A stretch of DNA of 64,000 nucleotides from positions 11,008,816 to 11,072,815 of the forward strand of contig NC_091098.1 of assembly GCF_024713975.1 (NCBI RefSeq), given 5' to 3'. The position numbers and the translations under genes were made by a program. Below, in pieces: positions 12,368 through 23,719 of this stretch. How positions within the stretch are numbered: position 1 is the first letter of the stretch; each line of letters begins with the position of its first letter. Under the pieces are notes generated by a model. It was not told the origin of the DNA, did not search any database, and was given only the letters and a program-made list of their open reading frames with translations. The stretch is from Paralichthys olivaceus (Eukaryota > Chordata > Actinopteri > Pleuronectiformes > Paralichthyidae).

Positions 12368-14410
12368 CATCAATGAGTCCGTCTGTCAAAATGTTTTATG
12401 GTTTTATGATGTCTATTCAACTATTTATCAGACATTTCTTAAATACGTACTCTGTCAGGTTGTTTCCAGTTGAGACTCTGATCAGAGTGTGGAGAAATAA
12501 ATGGGATAATTTGAATGAGTCAAGATTTTAATAAGCTATTATCATTCTGATGACCTCTCACTCCTTTTAATTCGAAAAACGCTGCATCACATAGTTCATC
12601 TGGCTGTTTGGCTTTGTTACTGTGTTTGCTTCCATACTGACCCAGTGAAATGAGTTCCAGTGCTTTCAGTTTCAGGTGCTAAATAATTAATCAGTTTAAT
12701 TCCACTGACTCATTCGACATTTACTGCAGATACAGGATCACTGTGTTCAAAGGTAAGTGGAAAAAGCCTCCCTGAGCCACAGAGAAAGGAATGGATGAGT
12801 GATGAGCCTCTTATCATGAAACACTGTCTGATTAGAAACCAGTCACCCACCATGCACGTGTGTGAGATCATCCAACAAGTACCCAGGGACGGGACTATCA
12901 GTGATCAGCACTTCAGCTTTAATTGTGTTTTTTTCTGTTGCTATTTTTGCCTACTTTTAAAGCCAAGAAACAATAGTTGTGTAATTTGTTATATGGCCTG
13001 ACTGATTTATTGTACGTATGAGCCTTTCCCAATCATATGGGGAGATATGAAAGCTTTTATTCAATAGAATAAACCAGGCAGAAAAGTGTTTCCTTTACTC
13101 GCATGTGTTTAGTGCTTTCCTCTCTTGCCGCAGCTGATCTCGTGAACAGGAGTTTGTGATGTGTGATAATCTAATTGCTGTGGGAATAAGATCAATGAGA
13201 CACCAGGAAGTGAGCCACAATCTATAAAGCTCTTAAAGAAGCAAACAAGCAGGTGAGAAAAGGCTTGAAATCCTCTCTGAAAAAGATGCTGTGAGGAGTA
13301 AAGGTTTGTTGTGCAGCAAAACAAACTGTTGTATATTTTTCACATCACTCACCTTGAGGTTGCTGCTGGGCAGGATGGCCATTCCCTCCTTCCACTCCAG
13401 GACATGGACAATGCTACAAGCCCCACCCACTTGTGCTGTAAGGGTGGGTGCAGCCGTCTGATTGGCCCTGACTCCTTTACCTGGGTCTCCCACAGCAACA
13501 GTTGGAGTCAGCTCCACCTTCTGATGACTAAGAGCAGGAGCTGAGGAAAGATGTGTTCAGATTGAGGGACTTGAACCCATGAGAATACAACTCAACTAAC
13601 ACATCGCATCACTTTGTTTTCTGTATTATTTTGTTTTTAAAAGAAAACTTAATTTACTTGGTTTACTTTACTTTACTTTTTTGATTCTGTCTTGTCTTTG
13701 ACTGGTGTTTAATGCTGACATCTTTCAGAAAAAACATCCAGATTATCTCTGAGATGTCCTCTGTCCTATTATATCAGAATACAATAGTTACTATTATTTT
13801 TTCAATAAATCAATTGATAATTTAGTCTGTGAAATGTCAAAAATATATGAGAAGTCATCTTTAATTGTCTTACTTTGCATGAGCAAAAGTCCAAAACACA
13901 AAGATACTCAGTTTACTGTCACATTAGTAAAATGAGCATGTAGTAATTATGGCTGATTTTTTCTTAAGACGACTAATGACAAGGAGTTTTACTGATGCCA
14001 TAGGCAGCGTCACAATGGACCAGCGGGTTGCATCACATCCTTGTTATAAGGATGACATCTGTTTGTTAAAGGATGGTCTTGCCAACACAGTCAGACCGGT
14101 GCTCACCTGGAAGGAGTAGAGCTGTGGTGGTGGTGTGGGGCTGCTGCTGGGGCTGCTGCTGGGGCTGCTGCTGGGGCTGCGGCTGGGGCTGGAGCTGGAG
14201 CTGGGGCTGGAGCAGGGGCTGGAGCTGGAGCTGGGGCTGGGGCTGGGGTTGGGTTTGGGGTTGTGGTTGTGGTTGGGTTTGGGGTCGGGCCTTCTTGGCC
14301 ACACCATCACTCCCACAGATGAGAATGGTCTCACTGGGAGACGAGGAAGATGGATCCACAGATCTGTGCTCTTCTTTGGGTTGAGCCTCCATGTTCACTT
14401 TGGCACTCAT
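1903..14410 (-). CDS. l3mbtl1: L3MBTL1, MBT-repeat chromatin-compaction protein (21 coding exons, 877 aa)
   Basis: Polycomb-group reader that binds mono/dimethyl-lysine on histones H4K20 and H1 and compacts chromatin in the nucleus (family knowledge). Exons, 5' to 3': 14410-14107, 13540-13353, 12275-12146, 10470-10326, 9961-9823, 9559-9511, 9023-8935, 8405-8307, 8134-7999, 6890-6799, 6687-6536, 5405-5329, 5069-4984, 4860-4750, 4533-4392, 4033-3931, 3629-3441, 3357-3308, 3020-2866, 2760-2698, 2037-1903. All junctions are GT-AG and phases close. Visible parts: Pro/Gln tract (residues 43-91), a basic [11 protein letters not shown] motif, three MBT repeats (~320-640), a C2HC finger (C683, C688, H701, C707) and a C-terminal SAM domain (~803-870). 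The MBT2 aromatic cage [12 protein letters not shown] (497-508) is intact. The human protein is 840 aa. The start is the first ATG of exon 2. The acceptors of the exons at 14410 and 10470 are the least certain; the latter was chosen because phase demands it. A teleost a/b paralogue suffix cannot be assigned. Confidence 0.95.
4696..4740. repeat. (CA)22 microsatellite just inside an l3mbtl1 5' splice site
   Basis: Pure CA dinucleotide repeat. On the transcribed minus strand it is (UG)22, beginning at intron position +10 after the donor at 4749-4748. That donor follows the 111-nt exon coding the first half of MBT3. Confidence 0.97.
7159..7676. mobile_element. MITE family A, copy 1 (l3mbtl1 intron)
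   Basis: Roughly 518-bp element beginning with CTGCTTTCAGACAT and ending with the inverted form ATGTCTGAAA. Its body shares long blocks with the copies near 16.5, 32.5 and 62 kb, for example TAAAAACTCTGGATAATGTC, AAAGATGTCAGGA and AATGTGCTGTAAACA-type blocks. It has no coding capacity. A non-autonomous DNA transposon is the best reading; the superfamily is unknown. Confidence 0.75.
10115..10240. mobile_element. LINE/SINE 3'-tail fragment, copy 1
   Basis: Shares about 120 bases with 54601-54720 in the same orientation, including CTTTCCTGGGCC, GCCAAGTGTGAAGC and a short CAGA tandem tail. The layout (conserved tail followed by a simple repeat) is that of the 3' end of a non-LTR element. It sits in an l3mbtl1 intron. 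Confidence 0.65.
10600..11705. mobile_element. hAT-like non-autonomous transposon remnant
   Basis: Contains several blocks of the ACTTTTACTC/GTACTTGAGTA type near 10610-10705 and 11570-11690, and ends with CTACCCACCACTG. These strings are recognisable from a very common teleost hAT-derived MITE (pattern memory, not a search). The left terminus is unclear and the middle is AT-rich. It lies in an l3mbtl1 intron. Confidence 0.5.
12281..12365. repeat. (AC)42 microsatellite abutting an l3mbtl1 3' splice site
   Basis: Uninterrupted 85-base AC repeat. In the pre-mRNA it is (UG)42 and stops three bases before the acceptor AG (12277-12276) of the 130-nt exon 12275-12146. It therefore takes the place normally held by the polypyrimidine tract. 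Confidence 0.97.
14138..14284 (-). repeat. l3mbtl1: Pro/Gln-coding low-complexity tract in l3mbtl1
   Basis: This GC-rich tract codes residues 43-91 as runs of PQ, LQ and QQP. It shows no stop over most of its length in several frames on both strands, which produces long spurious reading frames. It lies before the basic motif and MBT repeats, in a part of the protein that is poorly conserved among family members. Its length probably varies by slippage (inference). Confidence 0.85.
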
Positions 14411-16084
14411 GACCTGTCCCTTACTCCGGAGCGCTTAAATTCAGAGAGTATGAGGAACAGTGTAAAGCACAAGACTGAAAGGGTGACAAGTTTACAGTGT
14501 TACCAGGGTGTGGTTTTGTGGTTTGGGTCCTTTTTAAAGCCACCCTTGAAAAGTTATTATAGCTCTTTTTTAAATCTAGTAATTTATCATAATCTTTTTG
14601 TACTACTCACTCTATTAATTACAGTATTAATGTTTTATTAATACAATACACAGGAGGACAACACAAGGTGAAATCTAAGCACACTTTGAAGCTATGAACA
14701 AATCCTGTTTTCATTTTCTCCATTATGTTTATACTATTTTTTGCTAACCATTAATATTCTGGCTATATAAACACCTATGCAAACATGTTTGGATTTAAGT
14801 TGGATTTTCTACACTTAGTTTACAATTTTTTAAAGTTTACTATTAGTAAATACTTTCAAGTTTAGTATTTTTGCACAAATAATTTTACACTGTCTGCTTC
14901 ATATGGCATTGACTGCTGGCACAGCCTCTTATAAACATATATCTATACTTCAGTAATTCCTGAGGGTTTTTTGTCCTGTGTGTATCTTTACTTAACTACT
15001 TGATGCCTAAATTTCCTTTGGTATCGATCTGCCTATTTGTCCAAATTAAGTGTCAAGAAGATGTTATCTTTTAAAAATCACTGAGGCACATTGTCATTTT
15101 GGGGTGTATAAATAAAACTGACTTGCATGGTAAGAAATCTTAAAAGTTATTATAGCTCTTATTTACATTAGTTTATTTATCTTCACTGTTTTGTACTAAA
15201 TACTCCATTTTTGTACTAGTATTATTGTGATATATAAATATATTCACAAATAAATAATTCAGCGGGGAACATCCACAGGAAGGGGAAATTATATAAGATA
15301 TATATATAAATATAGGACAAATAAAAATAATTTATAGGTTTTTTTGCATGTGTATTTACTCTCTGCCATTTCCTCTAAAATGGCTTCTGGATGTACAGAA
15401 CCATTAAAAGACAACGTTAAAACTGCATGAGTATATTTTCCTGGAACTTAAACCAAATGAGACAAACAATAAAAACAATGAGGAGCAGTGTTTTCAATAG
15501 AAATGGCAGAACAGAGACGAGTTCCTCCATCAACAGCCATGATGACCCCGAATGACTTTTTAACAGGCGTGAATAATCAAGACATTAATATGTAAAACTA
15601 CTGTGTTCACGAGCAGGCGTCAAACTCCACACACACCAAAATACAGCATTTCAGTTAAAATGGCGGAGGATGTGAAACCCTTGAGCCAAAAAACATCAAT
15701 GAAATGTGTAAAAAATCAGTGTCTCAAACCCACAGTGAAAAAAATCCCATTTAGTGAAAAAGGAACCCTGTCACCCATTCCGCCAACATCTCCGGCTCCC
15801 GGCAGCGTTAGCATGTCACATCTGACTCCGACCCCAGCGCCATTTCTTCGCGTCCAAATGTGTTATCACTCGATTAGCTTCATTAAACGCGCGCTATTAT
15901 ATATTTTAACATGGAACAGCTTGGAGCTTTAAATCCTTATCGTCGAACACGCTTTACATTCAGGTAAAAACACGCCGACACTCGCCGTCCTCCAGCCCCG
16001 CTCGGTTTAAAGACGCTTCCATGAGGAGGAAAAGATGAAATGTGAAATTAAATGGGATAAATTTCGAAGTGAAATTTCTCTCAC

Positions 16085-16260
16085 CAGCTCTGATCTCCTG
16101 CGGCTCCGGGGCTCGCACTGCGCATGCGCGGGCCCACAGCACAGTCACTGCCTCGGACTGAAACCCGCTCCACTTACAGTAGAGATCGATACGCGAAAAG
16201 ATCTTTTGATTGCAGTGGCGACCAATCAACACCAGCGTCTCACTTCAAAATGAATTACCG
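16085..16260 (-). promoter_or_regulatory. l3mbtl1: l3mbtl1 non-coding exon 1 and CpG promoter
   Basis: GC-rich block upstream of the first coding exon. On the minus strand an exon can end at 16085 with the donor GAGCTG|GTGAGA. A textbook NRF1 palindrome, TGCGCATGCGC, lies at 16119-16129, and a CCAAT box (plus strand) near 16221. No TATA box is seen. The exact start site is not determinable from sequence. Confidence 0.6.
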
Positions 16261-16389
16261 CTTCTGCAAACCACACAAAGGCAGTCCCCCCCCCACCCCC
16301 ATACCATAGTATATATTATATAATTAGCAGGATATAGGTCATGTCAATGCTGCAGTCAAAAGAAATAAATAAGCAACACCACACAGAGA

Positions 16390-18030
16390 TTTTTTCATTA
16401 AGATCTTTAATTGAACATACAATAAAAAAAAGGACATTTTCTGTTAGATCTCATTTGCATGGAGAAAAATACAAATCTATTCCACAACCTGGAGAGAGGG
16501 GCAGCATTCTGCAAAGCTGCTTTCAGACATGCACTGAACGGTAAGTTAACACAAAAGTGAGAGGCTCCAGACTTTATCCGACCCTAGTAAAAACTCCTGA
16601 GAAAGTCCGAATTGTTCCATATGAGAAAACAGCAGGCAATACTCTGGAGAGTTCGCAACAAAGGCGAAACTGGGGGGGGAAATACAAATATCACACCAAC
16701 GTTGATGTCAAGAGCTTTTAGTGATGAGTACAGACGCCGGTGTCAATGTGCTGTAAACAGAAACGCATGGTTTTTGCAGTAGAATACATTACATCCTGCA
16801 TCCGAACGAGAGATTTTGAGTAGCTGTGAATGCATGAGAGCGGAACATCTCCTGCTGTGTTGTTCATGTGCGAAAGGTTAGCTCTGAAGTCTGCACCAAC
16901 CTGCGGACATTTTCCGGAGTTCGTGTCTGAAAACGTGTCGTCTGATGATGTTCGCTCTAATATAAACCCACAAGCTGACCTTCCAGAGATTTGTATGATG
17001 TACCTTTCCAATACAAAAACACTCCAGTAGTAGCTGTGCACTTTGAATAAGCAGAGGCGAAACCAAACCCTTAACCCTGAAGTAAGCTTGCAGGAAAAAA
17101 ATTAAAACTAATTGAAAATCATCAAGGCTGCAATCAGAACTGAGGAAAGCCAAGAAAAATGTGGCGCTGCATTTGACGCCTTGAAACTTCCCAAACTGAA
17201 AACCATCACGTAAAACAAAGTGGTCTTCCACAGACTACCTGGTCATGGTTACAAAAAAAGGAATATATCTGTTTGATGCAAGATCTATGTACAAGAGGTT
17301 AAAAAGAGGTCATGACACCTACAACACAAGCTGTTCAAACGTGAAATTCAAACCCTTATCGTTTTCCTGCAAATATGAAGTTACAAGTTCTTGCATCCAT
17401 TTGAGCATTTTAAAGTCCCGCAAGACAACACGAAGATCGATGATTTTTTTGTAAAGCAATTAAGAGACGGCAGATCAAAAGAGAACCTTCTCCAATGCTG
17501 TGGCCATATGCTACTTTTCTCCCACAACCACACAGTCAAGTGTATGAAACAGAGAGGTTGCATCAAACAAAGCCTGATGGATGATGCATTTATTAGCAGA
17601 GGGAAACTGTCACAATCTACCAACAGAGCAAGATCTGTCACAGACTGAGATGATTTAAGTCCAATAAAGAAAACTATTTTTGCTAAGCTATTACAGCTTC
17701 AAAAACATGAGACTGGTATAACAAGGTGACATGTTTGAGACAAAGTGACTTAAACTACCTCATGTTGCAGATCTTAAGACTATATACTAGCACTTTATTA
17801 TCTGAAAATAGAGTGAAAATAAATCTGGGAGGCAGATGATTCAGAGACTCAAGTTTTCCAAAAAAGTAGCCTGGTCACTGTGGCACACCCTCTAATAAAA
17901 CTGCATCTAAAACATGTTAAAGACAAGTGCACGCTTGCAGGAGAAAAGTAGACAAGTCAGGAAGCATAAGCCTGTATGACGACACTGCTCGTTATGTACA
18001 GCATAGGAATCCCTCCCATCTCTCATTCCA
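16390..18030 (-). other. srsf6: srsf6 3' UTR region
   Basis: Non-coding stretch after the SRSF6 stop. Candidate AATAAA signals on the minus strand are at 17799-17794 and 17594-17589, with an ATTAAA-type hexamer near 16409-16404. A MITE occupies 16516-16934. If the last signal is used, the transcript ends within about 200 bases of the l3mbtl1 promoter. Confidence 0.45.
16516..16934. mobile_element. MITE family A, copy 2 (between srsf6 and l3mbtl1)
   Basis: About 419 bp with CTGCTTTCAGACATGCACTG at one end and the inverted GAGTTCGTGTCTGAAAAC at the other. Body blocks match the other copies, including the AATGTGCTGTAAACA block. It lies either in the srsf6 3' UTR or in the intergenic gap. Confidence 0.75.
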
Positions 18031-21000
18031 CTAATCCTGAGAAGCTGATCTAGATCGTGAGCGAGATCTCGAGCGGGAGACTGAGCGCTTCTCCATTGAG
18101 TTGGATCGGCGGTCGTTCTCCCGCGGGGATGGGGAGCGGGAAGCAGATTTGGCAGCACGCGCCTCCTTCCCATTCTCCACTGGGGAAGATGATCGACTGC
18201 GGGACTTCTTGTCAACGGCCATCTCCTTTGAGCGACTGCGAGAATCCCGCTCTGACTTTGCCTTGGAACGGCTCTTAGAACGGCTCTTGGAACGAGACTT
18301 GGATTTACGGTCCGCTGAATGGGAGCGGGACTTGCCGGAGCGTGAATGAGATTTGGATTTGCGGGAACGAGAGTGCGACCTGCGATTGCGAGAATGTGAT
18401 TTTCTTTCTCCTGACTTGGAGCGAGACTTCCTTCCAGATCTAGAGTTGGCTTGATTTCTCTTGTTGCTGGGGGAGCGAGACCTGTAAGTGATAAAAAAAA
18501 TGCTTATCTTTTGCTACGTGATTTAAGGTTCAGATTTTTTTAAGTTATTAACACAAGATCCAGAATCAGAATTCTTTTTCTTTTGCTTTCTAGAGAGATC
18601 CTCACCTCGAGCGGGATCTGGAGCGACTCCTGGAGCTCCTGCTCCTGTGGCTTCTGCGGCTCCTACTACGAGAGCGGCGGCGACTGCGAGATCTGAGGAT
18701 CAGTTAAGGAATTAAGTTAACATACAACATACAGTTTACAGCACAGCCTAGTGTGTCTCCAGTTAGAGAAATGATTGAGCGCTATATTGATCGTACCTGG
18801 AGCGACTGCCAGAGTAGGATTTACGTCTACGGGATCGTTCCTCCACAAGACGAATCTTCCGGCCATTGATGTCTGTACCGTCCAGTTTGTCCAGTGCCCT
18901 CTTCATGTCCGATTGAGAGCGGAACTCGATTACTCCCTCATTGGTGCGCTCTTTGTGGGCGTCTGCGTAGGTCACTTCCCCTGCTTGGCGCATGAAGTCC
19001 TGGAGGGCACAGGCATTTTAGTAAAGGAAAAACATATATATAAAAAAATATATATATATAGTCTGTAATGTGAATGACCTCAACCGAATTGACAAAACAC
19101 AGTTTGTGAACAATCACATACCTTTAGGTCTTGCCAACTGCAGCGGCTGGACAAGTTCTCCACGACGAGACGGTACTCAGTACGGACCGGGGGTCCATAC
19201 TTCTCCCTGCCAGTGTGGCTCCGGCTGCTGTAACCACTGCCTTTAAAAACAACAGCACATGAAAAAAGTAAGAACCGACCAAAATGGCCACGTCACAAAG
19301 AAATACTGGCCTGGGTTATCAAATCAACACAAGGCAGTGACTTGAAAGAATTAAGACCAAGGGGGTTAAAATTTGAACTTAATAAAAAGAGTAACTCTGA
19401 TCCCATTTTCAAACAAAGGGCTTCAGATAAAGTGATCAACAGCCACTATTGTTCAGCATTTCGAAGTTGCACTCTGCTGCAAAGAACACCACTGCATCTG
19501 TCTCAGGCTCTACAAAACCTGTCTTACTTTCATGCATCACACTGTGACGCTTTAGTTGCATAAACAAATGGACAGTGATGTTCTTTCAAGACCTCTGAAC
19601 CCTGGAACAAACAGAAAGGAGGCATCCACATAGGTCAAGGACACTGTTCAGTCAAATTAAGAGAGAATGGTGTAGTGAAACCTGTACACCAATCTTTTGG
19701 TATAGTCGCTAGACCAAATGTCAGTCTGAAAATATTTTCCACTTACAACATTTCTTTTGCTTGTAAGTTCTTTACTAGAGCCGGTCCACTTATGTTTGCT
19801 GTCAACATAGAAACCAATGGCAATTCTCACCATCACCCCTGGTCTATTGGCAAAAGGCTGCTGTCATCATGGCTTCCGGTTAGGTCAGCCAAGGATCAAG
19901 GGGGCAAAGGTCACACACACATTGTAAGGTGAAAGGCAAGGCCAAACGGGACAGGCAGTCATCTTAGCCAGTCATCTTTAGCCTCAATGGACTCTCAGCC
20001 TCAGCCCGCAACTGGACTCTTTCAAATTGAAACATCAAGGACTTTTGTTAATGTTGAATATGAAAATATAGATATGTATACCAAAGTTAGAAATACACAT
20101 TTCACAAGAAAATGTTAGTCTAGTTCTATCAATCAAGCTAAAACTACACTAGCTATGTTCGCGGTCATCAATTGTGATGGCTACACTTCTGTGTTGCAAA
20201 CAAATTTGGAAAGTCAAGCCTTTAAAAACACAAGGCTCACCATCACCATCATCCAAGAGAAGTTTGCAAACCATAGTAACGACGCCTTGCTTTCAAATTA
20301 CTTTAACTAGCACCATCACTGCAGTCTAAACAAGAGTTCTGCTTTTTGAGGGCTCCAACTTGCAGCTTTTGTTTATACCCAATAATGAACCACAGACCAA
20401 TTGCGTGTGGCTCATCCGGGAGGAGCAAAAGCCTGCAGGTCACCAACCCTGGATAGTCCAAACTAAGAACCACTCTTCCGCAGGATGAGATTGGGGAAAA
20501 AGTTAAGATATCCTGAGTGACAAAAGTAGATCAGACATTCTCTCCATAGTCAGGTTTACACATCAAATAAATGAGATCATTGGGTCACTACTGATGTAAC
20601 TAATAAAGGCCCATGCAATCTTTATCATAGTAAATAGGGATTAAAGGTCTGGTTGGTAATAAACCGTAACAGTGTAACCTGGCAATAATCTATTAAACGC
20701 TCAAACATCTGTAAAACTTGAGATGCAAGAATCCAATAAACACTGTGTGTGCAGGCCACATCCGACACCTCGCCCCGAGGGGAAGGGGAAGAGGGGGTAT
20801 CTTGTAATAGACTCCACTTACTGCGCCCACCACCCCCGTAACCCCCACTTTGGCCATCTCGGTCTCTCCGCGGCCCGCGTGCATGTTCGACGATCACCCG
20901 CTCCCCGCACAGCTCCTTCCCGTTCAGCTCATACACGGCATCGTCGGCGTCCCGGTTATCTTCAAACTCCACGAATCCATAGCTGAGAAAGAAGGAATAC

Positions 21001-21487
21001 AGAGTTTAAACACGGAGTAAGAATAAAGTCAAAATCAACAGGTTCAATCCTAGTGTGTTCGATCAGTTCGCTCCGATGCGGCTAGCTAGCTAGCTAGGTT
21101 AGCATGGCCCGCTAGCTCCGCGCTGTAGCAAACACAAAGACGACATGTTGGCCATGCGACATTTTCCACACGGGTTAGAACATTGTCGAGGACATGAAGC
21201 ACAGTTAGGCTCAAAATAATAATAACGTAGCAAATAAAACACACAGATATCGATTGCAAGCTAACGCAAATATTAAACTAAACATATATTTACTTATTAC
21301 CGTAAGTTTTTTACTTTGGCTGCACTGTCGTATTTAGCATGAGAGGCTAGCAAACGTTAGCTTTCCACCGAAAAACTCACCCGTTCTTTAGATCGACTTC
21401 CATGAGTTTCCCGTATCCGCTGAAAAATCGCTGGATGTCTTTTTCGCGGACATTGTAGCTCAGTCGCCCGATGTACACCCGAGGCAT
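18031..21487 (-). CDS. srsf6: SRSF6 (SRp55), serine/arginine-rich splicing factor, 375 aa
   Basis: Nuclear SR protein that binds exonic enhancers and recruits spliceosome components through its RS domain (family knowledge). Six exons: 21487-21381, 20982-20822, 19240-19122, 18999-18797, 18692-18606, 18481-18031; phases close exactly. The protein opens [23 protein letters not shown]1 spans residues 3-72 with RNP1 YGFVEFED (37-44). A Gly-rich hinge (GGYGGGGR) follows, then a pseudo-RRM2 with the signature SWQDLKD (124-130), then a long RS tail (~184-375) ending SRSRSASQD. The human protein is 344 aa, so this RS tail is somewhat longer. The start ATG has A at -3. The hinge and SWQDLKD motif put it in the SRSF4/5/6 group; order and length fit SRSF6, supported by l3mbtl1 lying directly downstream as in human. 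Confidence 0.95.
20241..20432 (-). other. srsf6: Candidate poison cassette exon in srsf6 intron 2
   Basis: Minus-strand interval bounded by an acceptor CCTGCAG|GC and a strong donor GATG|GTGAGC. It is 192 nt, so it keeps phase, but read from exon 2 it meets a TAG after about 36 codons. SR-protein genes of this class carry conserved premature-stop cassette exons in this intron (established). The polypyrimidine tract here is weak, so the exact borders are an inference. Confidence 0.3.
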
Positions 21488-21680
21488 GATCTCCCGCTTT
21501 TAGATGATATCGTTTCGGACAGTTTCTTCTCACAGGTCGCTGTTGAAAGGGACGATGCCGCCGCGCAGAGTGAGATTAGCCGCTGGCGTCTCAGCTAACA
21601 TATTGTCTGCGACCGCACCGGATCAGCCAATCAGCGTCAGGCTAGAGATCACACGGTTCCGGTACGGAGTATCAAATTAA
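21488..21680 (-). promoter_or_regulatory. srsf6: srsf6 5' UTR and promoter
   Basis: GC- and CpG-rich DNA directly upstream of the SRSF6 ATG, with a CCAATCAG box at 21628-21635 on the plus strand and no TATA box. A start site within the ~100 bases upstream of the ATG is likely. Confidence 0.6.
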
Positions 21681-22975
21681 AAGCTCCACTTTATTCATTT
21701 GTATCATAGACGGACAGACAAACAGTCAGACAGACAGATCGATCGATCACAATTTGGGAAATAATTGTGTTCCAGCAGTATGTCAAGAGCAAAGAACAAA
21801 AGTTTAAATGCAAAAGACGACAAAACGGACAACTTGCAATAGTTGTTTGAAATTGCAGTCGTTGTTTGAGTTAGGTTAAAGTTAGGGACATGACACACGT
21901 TGAAAGTTCTCAACTTCCTCAGGAAATAGAGTCTGCTCATCCCTTTCTTGTACACAGCGTCAGTGTTGGTTTTCTGCTTTAGTCCATTATTGATGTGGAC
22001 TTCCAGGTGCTTGTAATTTATTCACAAAGGCAAGCATTGCATCAAAAATAAACTAATAAAGTTTAAAAAAGTATAAGCAGTAAAATATGGCCTTATAACA
22101 ATATAGATTGATGTCTCCATCCCTATGCAAGTGGTTCAAGTGGTATTGACTGAGTACTTTACTACTAATTTAATTTGTGCACCACTAGGCGATGCATTGC
22201 AGGGGCCCATTTAGAGCGAGTGGTCAACTGAACAAAAATGAGTGTGAAAAAAACGTCTGTTTTTCAACAGCTTGCTAAAACTGCTCTCAGAGCCACAAAT
22301 GGAGGTTGTCAGACATGATTTTAATTTGAAAAAAAAATAGAGTTTGTTTCTTTCGCAGATATGTAACTATGACATCTATAGGACCTATACTTTTAGCTGT
22401 ATCATTTTTTTAAAAAGAGTTTTCCGGTTTCACCTCTCCATTGGATGCCATGTTAATTTTGAAAAAAAGGTCAGAGAGGAGAACAGCAGTCAACATTTTC
22501 TAACTCACTCCCACGGTCACATTTCTTATCTCTCACCAATAAAAAATACATCTGTACGTCCGGGGAAGTCTTGGGATTCTCGCAGTGTTTTTATTTCACA
22601 GATTTAAAGTTTTTGAGTAACAAGCATTTGTTTTAAGACTGGTGCTAGAGCACAGCACTCTCTCTTCCCCATTGGCTCTAATGTTAATCTTGAAAGTAGA
22701 TTCCCGATGAGAAAACTAAATTTCTAACTCGCTCCCACAGTCCCATTTCTTAACTCTAACCAATAAAAAAATATATGTGTATGTCTTCGTGTCTCTCCCA
22801 ACTGGGAGATAACAAGTGCACACAATCATGTCAGTGAGTATCCATAGCAACCACATACGCATGCAGAGGAGAGGGCTCCTCTTTATATTTACTGATTTAG
22901 TCCAGTGGCTAAATCACTTGCCCAGTGATGCAATGGCAAGGGGTCAAGACTGAGTGAGGACAGGAGCTTCTGTTT
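21680..22975. other. Intergenic stretch between srsf6 promoter and eif2s2 3' end, first part
   Basis: AT-rich DNA without a credible exon. Two diverged direct copies of a ~130-base segment lie at 22430-22565 and 22665-22790. They share TTTCTAACTC-CTCCCAC and the AACCAATAAAAAA block, which marks an old local duplication or two copies of one dispersed repeat. Confidence 0.5.
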
Positions 22976-22977
22976 CA

Positions 22978-23160
22978 GCCCCCCCACCCCCATAGTAACA
23001 GGATGATACCAAGAAACCTGTAAAGAGCCTGGATTTTCAAAAAAAAGCCCCCCCACCCCCATAGTAACAGGATGATACCAAGAAACCTGTAAAGAGCCTG
23101 GATTTTCAAAAAAAGCCCCCCCACCCCCATAGTAACAGGATGATACCAGGAAACCTGGAA
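22978..23160. repeat. Three-copy 68-69 bp tandem repeat
   Basis: Copies begin at 22978, 23047 and 23115, each with a C-rich head (GCCCCCCCACCCCCATAG) followed by TAACAGGATGATACC and an A-run. The first two are almost identical, differing mainly in the A-run; the third diverges after about 40 bases. No function is evident. Confidence 0.9.
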
Positions 23161-23719
23161 AGTAAAAACAGGATTTGCTATTTATTGTGTGGTATTTGAC
23201 TGTTGATTAGATTATTAAAGATTATTAAAGTGTAATGGTTATGGTTGATCTTGTACTTCAGGTTAATAAAATCATGTAGAAATTATTGATAGGTATAAAA
23301 CCTGTGGCCCTTGTACACCTGTCGTATGAAATCGAAAAAGTTCAAATATCCTTTACGCTCTGCATGAATTGAGCTCAATAAAATTATTTATTAAATTATT
23401 ATAATAGACTACACCACAGACGCTGAAAGTAGGGCTTCCAATGTTAAAGTTTACAGAATTTTGAGTTTTCTGTGTAGCCAATCTGATGCATAAATGTAGT
23501 TTGTAATGCAGATGGTAAACGTAGTACGATCACAGGTTTTAGTGATGATAATAGTATGTTAAGAGACATCTAAAAAAAAAGGTGAGTTTTGCCCCTCAGT
23601 ACACCCTTGCTGTTGTTTAAAATGTTGTTGAGCATGCAAATGAATTTAATATGACAGGATTCACAAGTTGTGTTCTGTACATAAGAAACTGTAGTGTGGA
23701 TGTTAAGTACAGACAAAGC

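Noticed and set aside
12112-12531. 139-codon plus-strand frame with a long His-Thr run
   Set aside because: Produced by the (AC)n repeat and the antisense of an l3mbtl1 exon.
14135-14641. 168-codon plus-strand reading frame rich in Gly and Leu
   Set aside because: It is the reverse complement of the l3mbtl1 Pro/Gln tract; openness comes from the GC-rich repeat and not from selection.
21040-21052. tRNA B-box-like GGTTCAATCC
   Set aside because: No A box or cloverleaf could be placed around it; it lies in srsf6 intron 1.
22978-23160. CRISPR-like spaced repeats
   Set aside because: The units are contiguous tandem copies without unique spacers, in a vertebrate genome.
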